Of a stretch of DNA of 32,654 nucleotides, positions 24,621 through 32,319 are shown in pieces (positions within the stretch are counted from its first letter, which is position 1; every line of letters begins with the position of its first letter). The notes under the pieces were generated by a model. It saw only the letters and a list, made by a program, of their open reading frames with translations. It did no database searches and was not told where the DNA came from. The stretch spans positions 1 through 32,654 of the forward strand of contig QZJZ01000013.1 of NCBI GenBank assembly GCA_003599815.1, read 5' to 3'. The DNA comes from Candidatus Auribacter fodinae. GTDB lineage: Bacteria > Auribacterota > Auribacteria > Auribacterales > Auribacteraceae. The position numbers and the translations under genes were made by a program.

Positions 24621-25328
24621 TTACTTTCTGCGTTTAATCAACAGGCTGGCAACACCGGAAGCGATAAGCATTACGCTCATCGGCTCTGGTATGCTTGATG
24701 ACGCTGTCAATGGGTCGAAATTGATGTTCGGGTCATCAATTGAAGTGAAATAAAGTATATACTGTTTGTTGAAGGTAGAAACCGGAACTGTTATATTGAA
24801 CTTTAATTCATATGATTCATACGGTTCTTCAGTGTTCAGGGCATAATCCGTTTGCGCGACCTGTGTAGGAGAAGGGTACTGTACATACGGAATCGTCGGG
24901 CTGAACCCGATATCTTCCCAAGCAGTCCATATGCCCGAGTTCGAGTACCGGATCATAGTTGAGTTCAATGATATGTCTCCGTAACTATAATTACTCGTAA
25001 TACGGATATTAACTATTTCTTCCAGCCCAGCCTGATACGCAAATGAAGGCGTTTTGGCGAGCTGTCCGCCCATATAAACCGAATTGACACCGCTTTGCAA
25101 GTTGCGGTTGAATACGATGTCGCCATTACGGAAATCAGTTCCTATCCAGTAGTTTCCGTTAACAAGGCCCCCGTTTGTAGAATCAATGCCCGGGCCGTTC
25201 ACCATATATTCTCCGGGTGTCGTTGTCGTGTTTGTGTACCACCAGTGAATACGATCGCTATACGCGCTTGCGCTCTGAGCGCAAAAAGACAGGACAGATA
25301 TATACAAAACAACCAGAATCTTTCTCAT
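24621..25328 (-). CDS. PEP-CTERM surface protein of unknown function
   Basis: ATG at 25328 (MRKILVVLYISVLSFCAQSA) has AGAGG five bases upstream and a proper signal peptide, giving 235 aa; the upstream ATG at 25343 has none. The mature part is rich in Ser, Thr, Asn, Gly and aromatic residues, strand-forming, with no cysteine and no domain I can name. A repeated N-[YF]-W-x-G/GDI pattern suggests a beta-sandwich. The C-terminus is a full PEP-CTERM signal: SIPEPMSVMLIASG, hydrophobic stretch, KRRK. It should be exported and attached at the surface by an exosortase. It has a promoter at 25371-25399 and converges with the membrane-protein gene with only 14 bp between stops. Confidence 0.8.
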   Translation of the reverse strand: MRKILVVLYISVLSFCAQSASAYSDRIHWWYTNTTTTPGEYMVNGPGIDSTNGGLVNGNYWIGTDFRNGDIVFNRNLQSGVNSVYMGGQLAKTPSFAYQAGLEEIVNIRITSNYSYGDISLNSTMIRYSNSGIWTAWEDIGFSPTIPYVQYPSPTQVAQTDYALNTEEPYESYELKFNITVPVSTFNKQYILYFTSIDDPNINFDPLTASSSIPEPMSVMLIASGVASLLIKRRK

Positions 25329-25370
25329 AACATCCTCTCTCATTTAAATTTAAATATGTTGTTGTAATAT

Positions 25371-25399
25371 ATTGTACCATACGATCGATCATCATGCAA
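25371..25399 (-). promoter_or_regulatory. Sigma-70 type promoter of the PEP-CTERM gene at 25328
   Basis: On the minus strand TTGCAT (25399-25394), a 17-bp spacer and TACAAT (25376-25371) lie about 43 bp upstream of the start. Each box is one or two mismatches from consensus. Confidence 0.6.
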
Positions 25400-25489
25400 A
25401 TTTTTGTGTTAATTTTTCCTTTAGATTGTGAAATGAATAACTTAGCCTTAAATAGTGACAGACACCATTTATTTCATATGGAGAAACAC

Positions 25490-25658
25490 ACCGTTGAGCG
25501 GTTTCAGTATCAGCGGGAACGACAGGAACCTCGGCAGGTACAGTGGCTTACGCTAGTTGACCTGTTTCCTGTGCGGTATTTCGCGCCTGACGCTGTACCT
25601 GCTCATCAGCGAGATGAACGGAAAATACGGGCGCGGCGACACGACTGTCAGGTTGGGA
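25490..25658 (+). pseudogene. Possible decayed C-terminal fragment of a umuC-like Y-family polymerase gene
   Basis: The frame at 25575-25658 translates to LISEMNGKYGRGDTTVR preceded by SRLTLYL, resembling the end of UmuC proteins (a Leu-rich helix, then IN-x-x-YGRxTVRLG). One frame earlier, just upstream, LVDLFP resembles the LDLF motif that precedes this segment in UmuC, so a frameshift would separate the two parts. The reading has no start, is cut on the right by repeat R5, and rests on about 25 residues. It could be chance similarity. Confidence 0.25.
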
Positions 25659-25798
25659 GTGCTGAAAGTCCTCTTTTAAGATGTCATCACGAGGAGCCTT
25701 AGCGACGTGGTGATCTCAAAATGAATAGAGCTGAGATTGCCACAGCCCCTGCGGGGCTTCGCAATGACATTCTCTTGTGACTTTTCATCGCTCTCAAG
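25653..25798 (+). repeat. MITE-like dispersed repeat, copy R5 (best full copy)
   Basis: The left end TTGGGAGTGCTGAAAGTC and right end GACTTTTCATCGCTCTCAA are imperfect inverted repeats of about 19 bp. Between them lie the hairpin GATGTCATCACGAGGAGCCT to GGTGATCTCA and the hairpin GATTGCCACA-GCCCC-TGC-GGGGC-TTCGCAATGAC. The total is about 146 bp. Confidence 0.8.
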
Positions 25799-25833
25799 AT
25801 TGGTCCGCCCAAATGAGTCTATAATAAATACAA

Positions 25834-26103
25834 AAAATACTGACAGACACCATTATTTCAGATATTTTGTAACGAGGATATTACTCTGTCGCAACGCTCA
25901 TCCAATGACATATTGTGTTGGTATTTAGTTAGTTGTAATCGTAGAGACAGGGCACCGACCTGTCCACATCGTGTAACACAGAGACGCTATCCCAGATTGA
26001 TTCATTGCGGTATGATTGAATCACTGTTTCCATGCAAAAAGTAAAGGTTGACCCATATCCCGGACAAGTCGGTGCCTTGTCCGTACAACTCATTATTTAT
26101 CAA
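25834..26103 (+). repeat. Direct repeat of about 270 bp, copy A
   Basis: This block recurs at 27059-27333 in the same orientation. It opens with GACAGACACCATTATTTCAG, includes GGTATTTAGTTAGTTGTAAT, and ends with AAAGTAAAGGTTGACCC and the stem-loop GGACAAG-TCGGTGC-CTTGTCC. A second stem-loop, GACAGG-GCACCGA-CCTGTC, lies at 25946-25964. The two stem-loops are REP-like. Confidence 0.8.
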
Positions 26104-26105
26104 CA

Positions 26106-26148
26106 ACGAAGAGATTACCACAGCCTCTGCGAGGCTTCGTAATGACCG
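26106..26148 (+). repeat. Half copy of the MITE-like repeat (R8)
   Basis: Only the second hairpin is present: GAGATTACCACA, then GCCTC-TGC-GAGGC, then TTCGTAATGACC. It is directly attached to the end of direct repeat copy A. The arm sequence differs from R5 (GCCCC/GGGGC) but pairing is kept. Confidence 0.65.
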
Positions 26149-26244
26149 GATTTAGGGTTAGTTCCCGACGCCATCGTACACCGCGACTTGTTCGCTGTCA
26201 GGCTCAACTACAGAAGATAATCGTTGATTATAGAAACCGAATCA

Positions 26245-26955
26245 TTATTTTCTGAGACGATTCTTGAATAATCCGCAAATTCCAAGAATCAGTAATCCGA
26301 TTGTTGACGGTTCAGGAATTGAATCCGCAACAGTAACGTTGGTCTGTAATCCGTCAAGATGATTCCACCCGTCCCCGGTATTTCCATCGAATACAACCCG
26401 ATAGACAGGCGCATCCGATACGAAACCTGCAAACGTATTCCTAAAGGCACCCACAGAACCGAGCACATTGTCGGAAGCGTCATAGGCTGTTGCCACTAAC
26501 GTAGCGTTTTGCCCATCACCGTTCCAGAAACCGAGAGCGGTGATTTTATATCCGGGCAGGACATAGAGCACGATATCGTCCCAGCGGTTAATCTCGTTTA
26601 TACCGTTTGGGAAATTACCCAGATGCGTTGAACCGTATGGAGTTCCTGAAGAAGCGAAATAATACGCATTAGGATATCCGCCCCCGTCCAATTCATAAAA
26701 CCCGACTCCCAGCGCAGGCAGGCTCGATATCTGAACCCCATTTACATACGACTGAAAATCTTCGAGAACGGTAGTCCCTGCGGCTGTCTTCCAATCGGAT
26801 TCCGCTGAGGCGCCTCCGGTATAGGTCATAAAAAGGGCTAATGCGCTGTTGTTTGCGGTAATGAACCAAAACGCAGTTAAAACGAGCAATACGTATCTGT
26901 GTTTGCTGTGATGAGAAAAAGGACTGAATACTGATTTCAATTGATTGGATGTCAT
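26245..26955 (-). CDS. PEP-CTERM surface protein bracketed by direct repeats
   Basis: This 236-aa protein has an extended N-region (about 20 residues) and then a signal-peptide core (YVLLVLTAFWFITANNSALA). The body opens with a TVLEDFQSYVNGVQISSLPA segment and continues GVGFYELDGG, KITALGFWNGDG and GDGWNHLDGLQ, the layout of a common PEP-CTERM beta-sandwich in which a DF-type opening and a closing DGLQ/DDL strand pair up. No catalytic motif or cysteine is seen. The C-terminus is SIPEPSTIGLLILGI, hydrophobic stretch, KNRLRK. GAGGAGG seven bases upstream fixes the start. It has a promoter at 26995-27023. The gene lies between two 270-bp direct repeats, so it could be lost or amplified by recombination. 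Confidence 0.82.
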   Translation of the reverse strand: MTSNQLKSVFSPFSHHSKHRYVLLVLTAFWFITANNSALALFMTYTGGASAESDWKTAAGTTVLEDFQSYVNGVQISSLPALGVGFYELDGGGYPNAYYFASSGTPYGSTHLGNFPNGINEINRWDDIVLYVLPGYKITALGFWNGDGQNATLVATAYDASDNVLGSVGAFRNTFAGFVSDAPVYRVVFDGNTGDGWNHLDGLQTNVTVADSIPEPSTIGLLILGICGLFKNRLRK

Positions 26956-26994
26956 TGGCGTGCCTCCTCGATGTAGTCTTTTATGTCTAAATAA

Positions 26995-27023
26995 AATTTA
27001 ACATTAATATAGTATTATGTCAA
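26995..27023 (-). promoter_or_regulatory. Sigma-70 type promoter of the bracketed PEP-CTERM gene
   Basis: On the minus strand TTGACA (27023-27018), a 17-bp spacer and TAAATT (27000-26995) lie about 40 bp upstream of the ATG at 26955. Confidence 0.6.
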
Positions 27024-27058
27024 CCATACTTTGTGGTATTTTTGGTTTTATTTATGCA

Positions 27059-27333
27059 AAAAATAGAGACAGACACCATTGTTTTAGATATTTTGTACAG
27101 AGGAAATTGCTTTGCCGATTCGCTTCGAATAAGGACGTATTGTATTGGTATTTAGTTAGTTATAATCGTCGTTTCAGGAGGGAGCCGACTGGTCAGATGC
27201 GTGCCGCACAAAGATGCCACACCAGATTGATTCATGGCAGTATGATTGAATCACGGTTTCTAGACAAAAAGTAAAGGTTGACCCGTATCCCGGACAAGTC
27301 AGTGCCTTGTCCCTACAACTCATTGTTTATCAA
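27059..27333 (+). repeat. Direct repeat of about 270 bp, copy B
   Basis: Same orientation and order of blocks as copy A: GACAGACACCATTGTTTTAG, GGTATTTAGTTAGTTATAAT, CCAGATTGATTCATGG, AAAGTAAAGGTTGACCC and the stem-loop GGACAAG-TCAGTGC-CTTGTCC. The middle part (about 27170-27220) has diverged most. The first stem-loop of copy A is degenerate here. Confidence 0.8.
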
Positions 27334-27430
27334 TGACATACTCTTTTCATTACAGCCATTGTTTCCAATGGACATAAATAGTGACAGACACCATTATTTT
27401 GAAGAGAGCAAACCCGATCAATAACCCCGC

Positions 27431-27528
27431 TGTGATTCCGAAGCCTTGCGGATGATGTTGCAATCTTCTCCGATGGATTGTGTTGCACGATGAGATCACC
27501 ACGTCGCTGACGCTCCTCGTGATGACAG
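27431..27528 (-). repeat. MITE-like dispersed repeat, copy R6 (eroded)
   Basis: On the minus strand it has CTGTCATCACGAGGAGCGTC, then AGCGACGTGGTGATCTCAT. The second hairpin is eroded (CCGCAAGGCTTCGGAATCAC) and the terminal repeats are not recognisable. Confidence 0.65.
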
Positions 27529-27556
27529 TTTATTGATTTGAACAGCCGGGTTATTA

Positions 27557-28348
27557 TCATATCCCCAGCAGGCGTGAGGCGTTTCCGCTGAACAGCGCCG
27601 ATTCACGATCCGGGTCAATCTTCAGCGACCGGGCAAAACGCACTGCCTGAGACTGATCCATCCACGGCGAATCCGTTCCGAACAGGATATAATCCTTCGG
27701 ATGAGCAGTCAGAAACGACCGTATGCGCTCATCAGGCAGATATCCCTGAGAATAGGACATCTCCATGTATATCTCTTTGCCGATAATGTATTTTTCCACT
27801 TCGTCCCAATCGTCCCACGCCCCGAGGTGCGAACATACAAACTTCAGCGCCGGAAACCGGTTTTTGACAACCGCGATTTTCTGCGGATCGCATATCCGGT
27901 CGTGCGGGAACGCGATATCGAAGCCCGTATGGCAGAGCACGATCAGCCCGCGCTCGTTCATAGCCGCGTAAAGGGGCATCATCCGTTCATCGTCAAGTAC
28001 GAATTTCTGGTAGTACGGGTGCAGTTTGATGCCTTTGAACCCCAGATCCGCAACATGATGAACATGGTCAACACCCAGCGCATCATCAGGATGCACTGAC
28101 GGAAACGGGACTATCCGCTCTGACGCCACAGACCCCGACCACCGGAGAATCGCGCTGAACTGTTCCGGTTTGGTGGCGATCGACGCCAGCACGGCAGTAC
28201 CTATGCCCGCGGAGTCCGTGGAGCGGAGCAGGTCAGCCACTGTGCCGTTGAGAAACGCAGTGCAGTCCGCGCCTTCCTGCAGGGTTTTCATTGCCTGAGG
28301 CGCGATGGTGTCAGGAAACGCGTGTGTGTGGAAATCTATAATTCGCAT
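27557..28348 (-). CDS. Amidohydrolase family metal-dependent hydrolase (amidohydrolase_2 type)
   Basis: This 263-aa cytoplasmic TIM-barrel hydrolase starts with the metal motif MRIIDFHTHAFPD (H7-x-H9). Further family marks are KGIKLHPYYQKF (after strand 4), GLIVLCHTGFDI (metal His), FVCSHLGAWDDWDEVEKYI and FGTDSPW near the C-terminus, with the catalytic Asp. The length is typical of the PF04909 group, which hydrolyses or decarboxylates small substrates using one divalent metal; the substrate here is unknown. An AGGA about ten bases before the ATG is an acceptable ribosome site. The gene stands alone, with repeat R6 just beyond its stop and an unrelated plus-strand PEP-CTERM gene on the other side. 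Confidence 0.9.
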   Translation of the reverse strand: MRIIDFHTHAFPDTIAPQAMKTLQEGADCTAFLNGTVADLLRSTDSAGIGTAVLASIATKPEQFSAILRWSGSVASERIVPFPSVHPDDALGVDHVHHVADLGFKGIKLHPYYQKFVLDDERMMPLYAAMNERGLIVLCHTGFDIAFPHDRICDPQKIAVVKNRFPALKFVCSHLGAWDDWDEVEKYIIGKEIYMEMSYSQGYLPDERIRSFLTAHPKDYILFGTDSPWMDQSQAVRFARSLKIDPDRESALFSGNASRLLGI

Positions 28349-28496
28349 GGCAGTATTATCCTGAAAAAGCGGTTGGCGTTATAAATTTAAATGTATAATA
28401 ACACTTCAGCCAACCCTGTGCGCAACAATAAAATGGTATCTATCGCCAAAATACTGCATCACCGTACTTTTTTGCCTTTTTCTATCTGACAACATA

Positions 28497-28525
28497 TTGA
28501 CAAGTTATACTTTAAATGATATAAT
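28497..28525 (+). promoter_or_regulatory. Perfect-consensus sigma-70 promoter
   Basis: TTGACA (28497-28502), a 17-bp spacer and TATAAT (28520-28525) match consensus at all 12 positions. It lies 45 bp before the start of the small PEP-CTERM gene at 28570. Confidence 0.85.
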
Positions 28526-28569
28526 TAAAATGTGAGGACATAATCGGGAAACAACAAGGTGATTCAGCT

Positions 28570-28923
28570 ATGAGACGTTCGATTTTAAAGACAATTATCG
28601 TTATTTCCGTTGTATTCTGCGGCTTGTCGCGGCTGTACGGCGAAACGCCGGCGGCAACGGAAATCAATGACTATATTATAAAAGGGTATTTTGAAATCCC
28701 ATCTATAAAATATCCCGGTATTCAGAACACTGTTGCACCGGATTCGATACGCGGCGCCGGCATGTTTCCCGAAAGTTTCGATTCCATGCCTGAACGGCCA
28801 GTAAAACAAAAACAGTCTGCGTTGTCCCGGATACCTGAACCGGAAAGCCTGATACTTCTTGCTGTCGCCACCACGGTTCTTATTCAGAGATGGCGGCGGA
28901 GGAACGTGGGTGACTATAGATAA
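28570..28923 (+). CDS. Small PEP-CTERM protein
   Basis: This 117-aa protein is among the shortest PEP-CTERM proteins one could expect: a signal peptide (residues 1-24, LKTIIVISVVFCGLSRLYG), about 65 residues of mature chain with no domain and no cysteine, then SRIPEPESLILLAVATTVL and an Arg-rich tail (QRWRRRNVGDYR). The tail runs seven residues past the Arg cluster, longer than usual. AAGGTGA lies about seven bases before the ATG. The promoter is a perfect sigma-70 consensus, so high expression is likely. The mature part is too short for a typical enzyme; a structural or matrix-embedded peptide is a fair guess. No gene follows in the same direction. Confidence 0.75.
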   Translation: MRRSILKTIIVISVVFCGLSRLYGETPAATEINDYIIKGYFEIPSIKYPGIQNTVAPDSIRGAGMFPESFDSMPERPVKQKQSALSRIPEPESLILLAVATTVLIQRWRRRNVGDYR

Positions 28924-29084
28924 CGTTCTGAAATCACGATGGATGTGTTTTTTACGATATGGAATGTTTGTACTGAGAAAAATATTTTTCTGAACATTTG
29001 TCCGGCTGATTTGGTTTCCTGATTCGCGTGATATATAATAAGCAGGCGCTCAAATTATTAATGACAGCCGTAACTAATGTATAA

Positions 29085-29244
29085 GCTGAGAGCGATGAAA
29101 AAGACCCAAGAGAATGTCATTGCGAAGCCCCAAAGGGGCTGTGGCAATCTCCGCTCTATTCATTTTGAGATCACCACGCCGCTAACGCTCCTCGTGATGA
29201 CATCTTAAGAGAGGAACTTAGAATCTTTTTCAGCACTCCCAAGC
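29085..29244 (-). repeat. MITE-like dispersed repeat, copy R7 (full copy)
   Basis: The left edge GCTGAGAGCGATGAAAAAGA and right edge TCTTTTTCAGCACTCCCAAG are imperfect inverted repeats. The inside, on the minus strand, has GATGTCATCACGAGGAGCGT, GGCGTGGTGATCTCAAAATG and GATTGCCACA-GCCCC-TTT-GGGGC-TTCGCAATGAC. The total length is about 160 bp. Confidence 0.8.
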
Positions 29245-29261
29245 TAAGCTCCTTGCGGTAA

Positions 29262-29305
29262 ACAAAAAACGGTGTGCACCACATACAATGCACACCGTTT
29301 TTTGT
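29262..29305. terminator. Strong bidirectional terminator
   Basis: A perfect 17-bp stem (ACAAAAAACGGTGTGCA at 29262-29278, complement at 29289-29305) surrounds a 10-nt loop. The A-run on one arm and T-run on the other let it work in both directions. It lies 17 bp beyond the rubrerythrin stop on the minus strand. Confidence 0.9.
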
Positions 29306-29322
29306 AAATATAAGCCGTGATA

Positions 29323-29865
29323 TTACTTCTCGAAACTTAAATCTGTCGGCTCGAAATATTCCAGCGGATGCTGGCAGGCAGGGCACTTTTTTGGCGGCTC
29401 TTTCCCTTCGGCGATGTACCCGCATTTGGAGCATTTCCAGCGTATCGGCGTCTCGCGTTTGAATACAGTGCCTTTTTTGACCATATCCAGCAGTTTGATA
29501 TATCGTTCCTCGTGTTCTTTTTCTACTTTCGCGATAGACCGGAACACGCGCGCTATTTCCGGAAACCCTTCGTCGTCGGCTTTTTTGGCGAAGTCAACGT
29601 ACATCACGGTATTTTCGTAGTGTTCGCCGTCGATGGCTTCCTGCAAATTGGCGGCAGTGTCCTGAATACCGTTAAGGAACTTGAACTCCTCTTTGGCGTG
29701 CTGCATTTCGTTTATCGCGGTTTCCTCGAACAGGTTGGCTATGTAATGGTAGCCTTCCTTGCGCGCCACTTTGGCGAAATAGTCATACTTGTTGCGCGCT
29801 TTTGATTCGCCGGCGAAGGCGTCCCACAGATTCTTTTCTGTCTGAGTCCCCTTAAGGTCAGGCAT
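29323..29865 (-). CDS. rbr: Rubrerythrin
   Basis: This 180-aa protein is a typical rubrerythrin, a non-haem peroxidase that reduces hydrogen peroxide in anaerobes and microaerophiles using electrons from rubredoxin-like donors. The ferritin-like domain has E20 ([10 protein letters not shown]), the first ExxH motif (E53-H56), E81 and E84, and the second ExxH motif (E115-H118), making up the diiron site. The C-terminal rubredoxin domain has CSKC and CPAC pairs 12 residues apart that bind a single iron. AAGGGGGA lies about six bases before the ATG. A strong promoter (29914-29942) and terminator (29262-29305) make it a well-defined monocistronic unit. It is the clearest sign in the window of an anaerobic or microaerophilic lifestyle. 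Confidence 0.96.
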   Translation of the reverse strand: MPDLKGTQTEKNLWDAFAGESKARNKYDYFAKVARKEGYHYIANLFEETAINEMQHAKEEFKFLNGIQDTAANLQEAIDGEHYENTVMYVDFAKKADDEGFPEIARVFRSIAKVEKEHEERYIKLLDMVKKGTVFKRETPIRWKCSKCGYIAEGKEPPKKCPACQHPLEYFEPTDLSFEK

Positions 29866-29913
29866 CAGGTATCCCCCTTTCTGACAGGTTATGGTTTGTT
29901 GGGATTGACCGGT

Positions 29914-29942
29914 ATTTTACAGATTATTCGCGGTGCGGTCAA
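29914..29942 (-). promoter_or_regulatory. Sigma-70 type promoter of rubrerythrin
   Basis: On the minus strand TTGACC (29942-29937), a 17-bp spacer and TAAAAT (29919-29914) lie about 49 bp before the ATG at 29865. Each box has one mismatch to consensus. I do not see a clear PerR-type box around it. Confidence 0.7.
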
Positions 29943-29983
29943 ATCATAATTCCGTTAGAAAAAGAGGAGCTGGCAAATAAAAA

Positions 29984-30008
29984 GAGGGTACCCGCGAAGA
30001 GTACCCTC
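29984..30008 (-). terminator. Terminator of the chemoreceptor gene
   Basis: GAGGGTAC (29984-29991) pairs perfectly with GTACCCTC (30001-30008). On the minus strand the hairpin is followed by TTTTTATTT. It lies 29 bp past the chemoreceptor stop at 30037. Confidence 0.85.
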
Positions 30009-30036
30009 AGAACAAGACAATTATAATAATATTAAA

Positions 30037-32319
30037 TTACAAACGGAACTTTTTGACAACCGAATCCAACGATTCCGATTCGTCAGTCAGTGCGCTGGTG
30101 CACTGCACGAATTCCTGAACGCTGTTCCTGTTGGTTTCCGTTATGGAACTTACGACCTCGACCGCTTCATTGACTTCAGAGGTGGTTTCAGCCTGTGTTT
30201 CCATGGCGTTGTTGATTCCCTCGGATATGCGCATCAAATCCTGCATTGATTTTGATATTTCCTGAGCGCTGAGCGACTGCTCGTTGGTGGCAACAAGGAT
30301 TTCCTGCGTAATTTCGTTGAGTTTATCCATGGACTCCGCTATTTCCCGCGCGCCGATTTCCTGCTCGTTGGTGGAATTGGACACTTCTTCAATCAGCGTG
30401 CCTACTTCAGAGATGGATTTGCTCATTTCAATGATGGCTTTATTAACGCTTTCAACCAGATCAACGCCCATTTCCGCTTTTTCGTTGGCTCTGTTGATGA
30501 GTTCGGTGATTTCTTTAGCCGCCTGAGCGGACTGTTCCGCGAGGCTTCGCACTTCATCAGCCACTACGGCAAACCCTCTGCCAGCTTCGCCGGCGCGTGC
30601 CGCTTCTATGGCGGCGTTAAGGGCGAGGAGGTTGGTCTGTGACGCGATGTTCGTAATCACTGTAATAATGTTTTTGATCTGTTCGGAACTGCTGGCTATA
30701 TCTTTCATGCCGCTGACAGCATTGCCTGCCGTGGAACAGCTTGCGTCAGCTTTGGCTCTGGTTTTGTGCGATATATCGTTTACGCGCGCGGCGTTTTCCG
30801 CGATCTGTTTAATGGATGTCGCCATCTGGTTGACAGCGGCTGACGACTCGTTGATTGACGCCGCCTGCGCTTCAACGTTGCCGAGCACCTGCGTGATATT
30901 TTTGGACATCTCTTCCGAGGCGGCGGATGTCTGGTTCACTGACGCGGTCTGACTGCTGATACTCTCGCGCACTTCATTTATACTTTGGGTAATCAGTTCA
31001 ACCGACTTGCCGGTGCGCTGTGCGCTGTCGGCAAGGTCAGCAGTGCTGGATACCATTTCTTCGGACGCAGTATTGATGACTTGTACAGTGGTGTTCAGCC
31101 CTGTTGTGGAATGGATTATCTGCTGGACAATCGCCCTGAGAGAATCGTTCAGGTTGTCAAATACCCTTGCGAGGTATCCGATTTCGTCTTCGGAATCAAG
31201 GCTCAGGTTGGCGGTGGTCAGGTCGCCGTTGGATATTTTTTCCGCCCTGTCTGTGATGCGTTTCAGAGTGCGGGTTATGCCGCGAGCAAAAAGCAGGGTC
31301 AGCACAGTGCCCAGCGCCAGCAGTATCAGAGTAACCGTGACGGCTAGCGTCCTGATTGCTTTGATTGAGGCGAGGATCTCGTCTTTATGTACTGTTGTGC
31401 AGATATACCAGTCCCAGTCCTCAAAATATTTGTATGACACGATGACCGTTTCTTTTGTTGTCGTGTCGGTGTATTCTAAAAGACCTTCTTTGTCGCCGCG
31501 GTTCAGAACAGAGCTGACGAAATCCGCGTCTTTTTTCGTTTCTCCGGCATATTTCGGATGTATCAGCACACGCCCTTCGGAATTGAAACAGTAGGCAAAC
31601 CCGGTTGTTCCGATAGTCGCTTCCGCTACGTTGTCCTGTAACGCCTGTGTCATGAGCGGCACGCCGACGTACAACGCACCTACAACCTCGCCGGAACTGT
31701 CGGTGAGCGGATCGTAGGCGGTGATATAATCTTTGTTTACCACAAAGGCTTTACCCTTAAACAACTTGTTTGAAGTCAGAGATTTGGCGACCGGGCTGGA
31801 CGACGGAATATAGGTGCCTACCGCGCGTTCTCCGTCCAGTTTCTTCACGTTGGTAGATACCCTGAGAAAATGATCGCCGGGCATCTTCTGGAACACGGTG
31901 CAGGTACCGCCGACAATCTGCTGTATTTTGTCGACTATGGTAAAATCGTTCTGGACGAGCTGATCCCCGAACTTCATCTGCGGCAAGGTGATGTCAGTCG
32001 CGTTTTTTGTGACCTGATCGACCGCTTTGAACGGTACCTGAACATCCTTAGACAGAGTCAGTTTACCGTACGTACTGCTGATCTGATGCGCTACGTTAAG
32101 GTCGCTTTCCAGTTTGGTTACCAGCAAATCGTTCTGTACTTTTGCCAGTTTGAAAAGGTCTGTGGTTATACGTTTTACAGCGTCATTACTGTTGGTCAGA
32201 AGTTGATTGCCCGCGATAGTGAGCAGAAGTGTTGTGATTATGAGTGCCGGAATCACCATGAACCCGCAGGTCAGAAGAGTAATTTTTGTGCCGAATGGCA
32301 GATTCTTAATTTTTTTCAT
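30037..32319 (-). CDS. Methyl-accepting chemotaxis protein with Cache sensor
   Basis: This 760-aa chemoreceptor has a first membrane helix (about residues 13-36), a periplasmic Cache_3-Cache_2-type sensor (about 40-310; [17 protein letters not shown] and [16 protein letters not shown] are typical pieces), a second helix (about 326-350), a HAMP domain (about 350-404) and a long cytoplasmic coiled coil whose hairpin tip is [20 protein letters not shown]. It should control CheA in response to a small molecule, probably an organic acid or amino acid. There is no C-terminal CheR-docking pentapeptide (it ends VVKKFRL). AAGGAG nine bases before the ATG fixes the start. A TCCGATAA at 32372-32379 resembles a sigma-28 -10 box but lacks a matching -35. 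No che genes are adjacent. Confidence 0.95.
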   Translation of the reverse strand: MKKIKNLPFGTKITLLTCGFMVIPALIITTLLLTIAGNQLLTNSNDAVKRITTDLFKLAKVQNDLLVTKLESDLNVAHQISSTYGKLTLSKDVQVPFKAVDQVTKNATDITLPQMKFGDQLVQNDFTIVDKIQQIVGGTCTVFQKMPGDHFLRVSTNVKKLDGERAVGTYIPSSSPVAKSLTSNKLFKGKAFVVNKDYITAYDPLTDSSGEVVGALYVGVPLMTQALQDNVAEATIGTTGFAYCFNSEGRVLIHPKYAGETKKDADFVSSVLNRGDKEGLLEYTDTTTKETVIVSYKYFEDWDWYICTTVHKDEILASIKAIRTLAVTVTLILLALGTVLTLLFARGITRTLKRITDRAEKISNGDLTTANLSLDSEDEIGYLARVFDNLNDSLRAIVQQIIHSTTGLNTTVQVINTASEEMVSSTADLADSAQRTGKSVELITQSINEVRESISSQTASVNQTSAASEEMSKNITQVLGNVEAQAASINESSAAVNQMATSIKQIAENAARVNDISHKTRAKADASCSTAGNAVSGMKDIASSSEQIKNIITVITNIASQTNLLALNAAIEAARAGEAGRGFAVVADEVRSLAEQSAQAAKEITELINRANEKAEMGVDLVESVNKAIIEMSKSISEVGTLIEEVSNSTNEQEIGAREIAESMDKLNEITQEILVATNEQSLSAQEISKSMQDLMRISEGINNAMETQAETTSEVNEAVEVVSSITETNRNSVQEFVQCTSALTDESESLDSVVKKFRL

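Larger units (their letters stand above)
25400..26244. other. Repeat-rich gene-free region
   Basis: About 845 bp without an intact gene. In order it holds: a GACAGACACCAT motif (25457-25468), a possible remnant of umuC (25490-25658), repeat copy R5 (25653-25798), the first 270-bp direct repeat (25834-26103), a half copy of the hairpin repeat (26106-26148), and about 95 bp with nothing recognisable next to the stop of the following PEP-CTERM gene. Confidence 0.6.
26956..27556. other. Repeat-rich spacer
   Basis: About 600 bp without a gene. It contains the promoter of the preceding minus-strand PEP-CTERM gene, direct repeat copy B (27059-27333), a fourth GACAGACACCAT motif (27383-27394) and repeat copy R6 (27431-27528). 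The remainder shows nothing recognisable. Confidence 0.6.
28924..29322. other. Spacer with repeat copy and terminator
   Basis: About 400 bp between convergent genes. It contains repeat copy R7 (29085-29244) and the strong hairpin at 29262-29305. Nothing else is recognised. Confidence 0.6.

Noticed and set aside
25394-25702. 102-codon plus-strand frame in the repeat-rich spacer
   Set aside because: It starts without a ribosome site, runs through a GACAGACACCAT motif into repeat R5, and has no coding character in its own frame; only the short umuC-like stretch in another frame was kept.
2722-29244. CRISPR array
   Set aside because: The repeats are about 150 bp, dispersed, in both orientations and separated by genes; there is no regular spacing and no cas gene.
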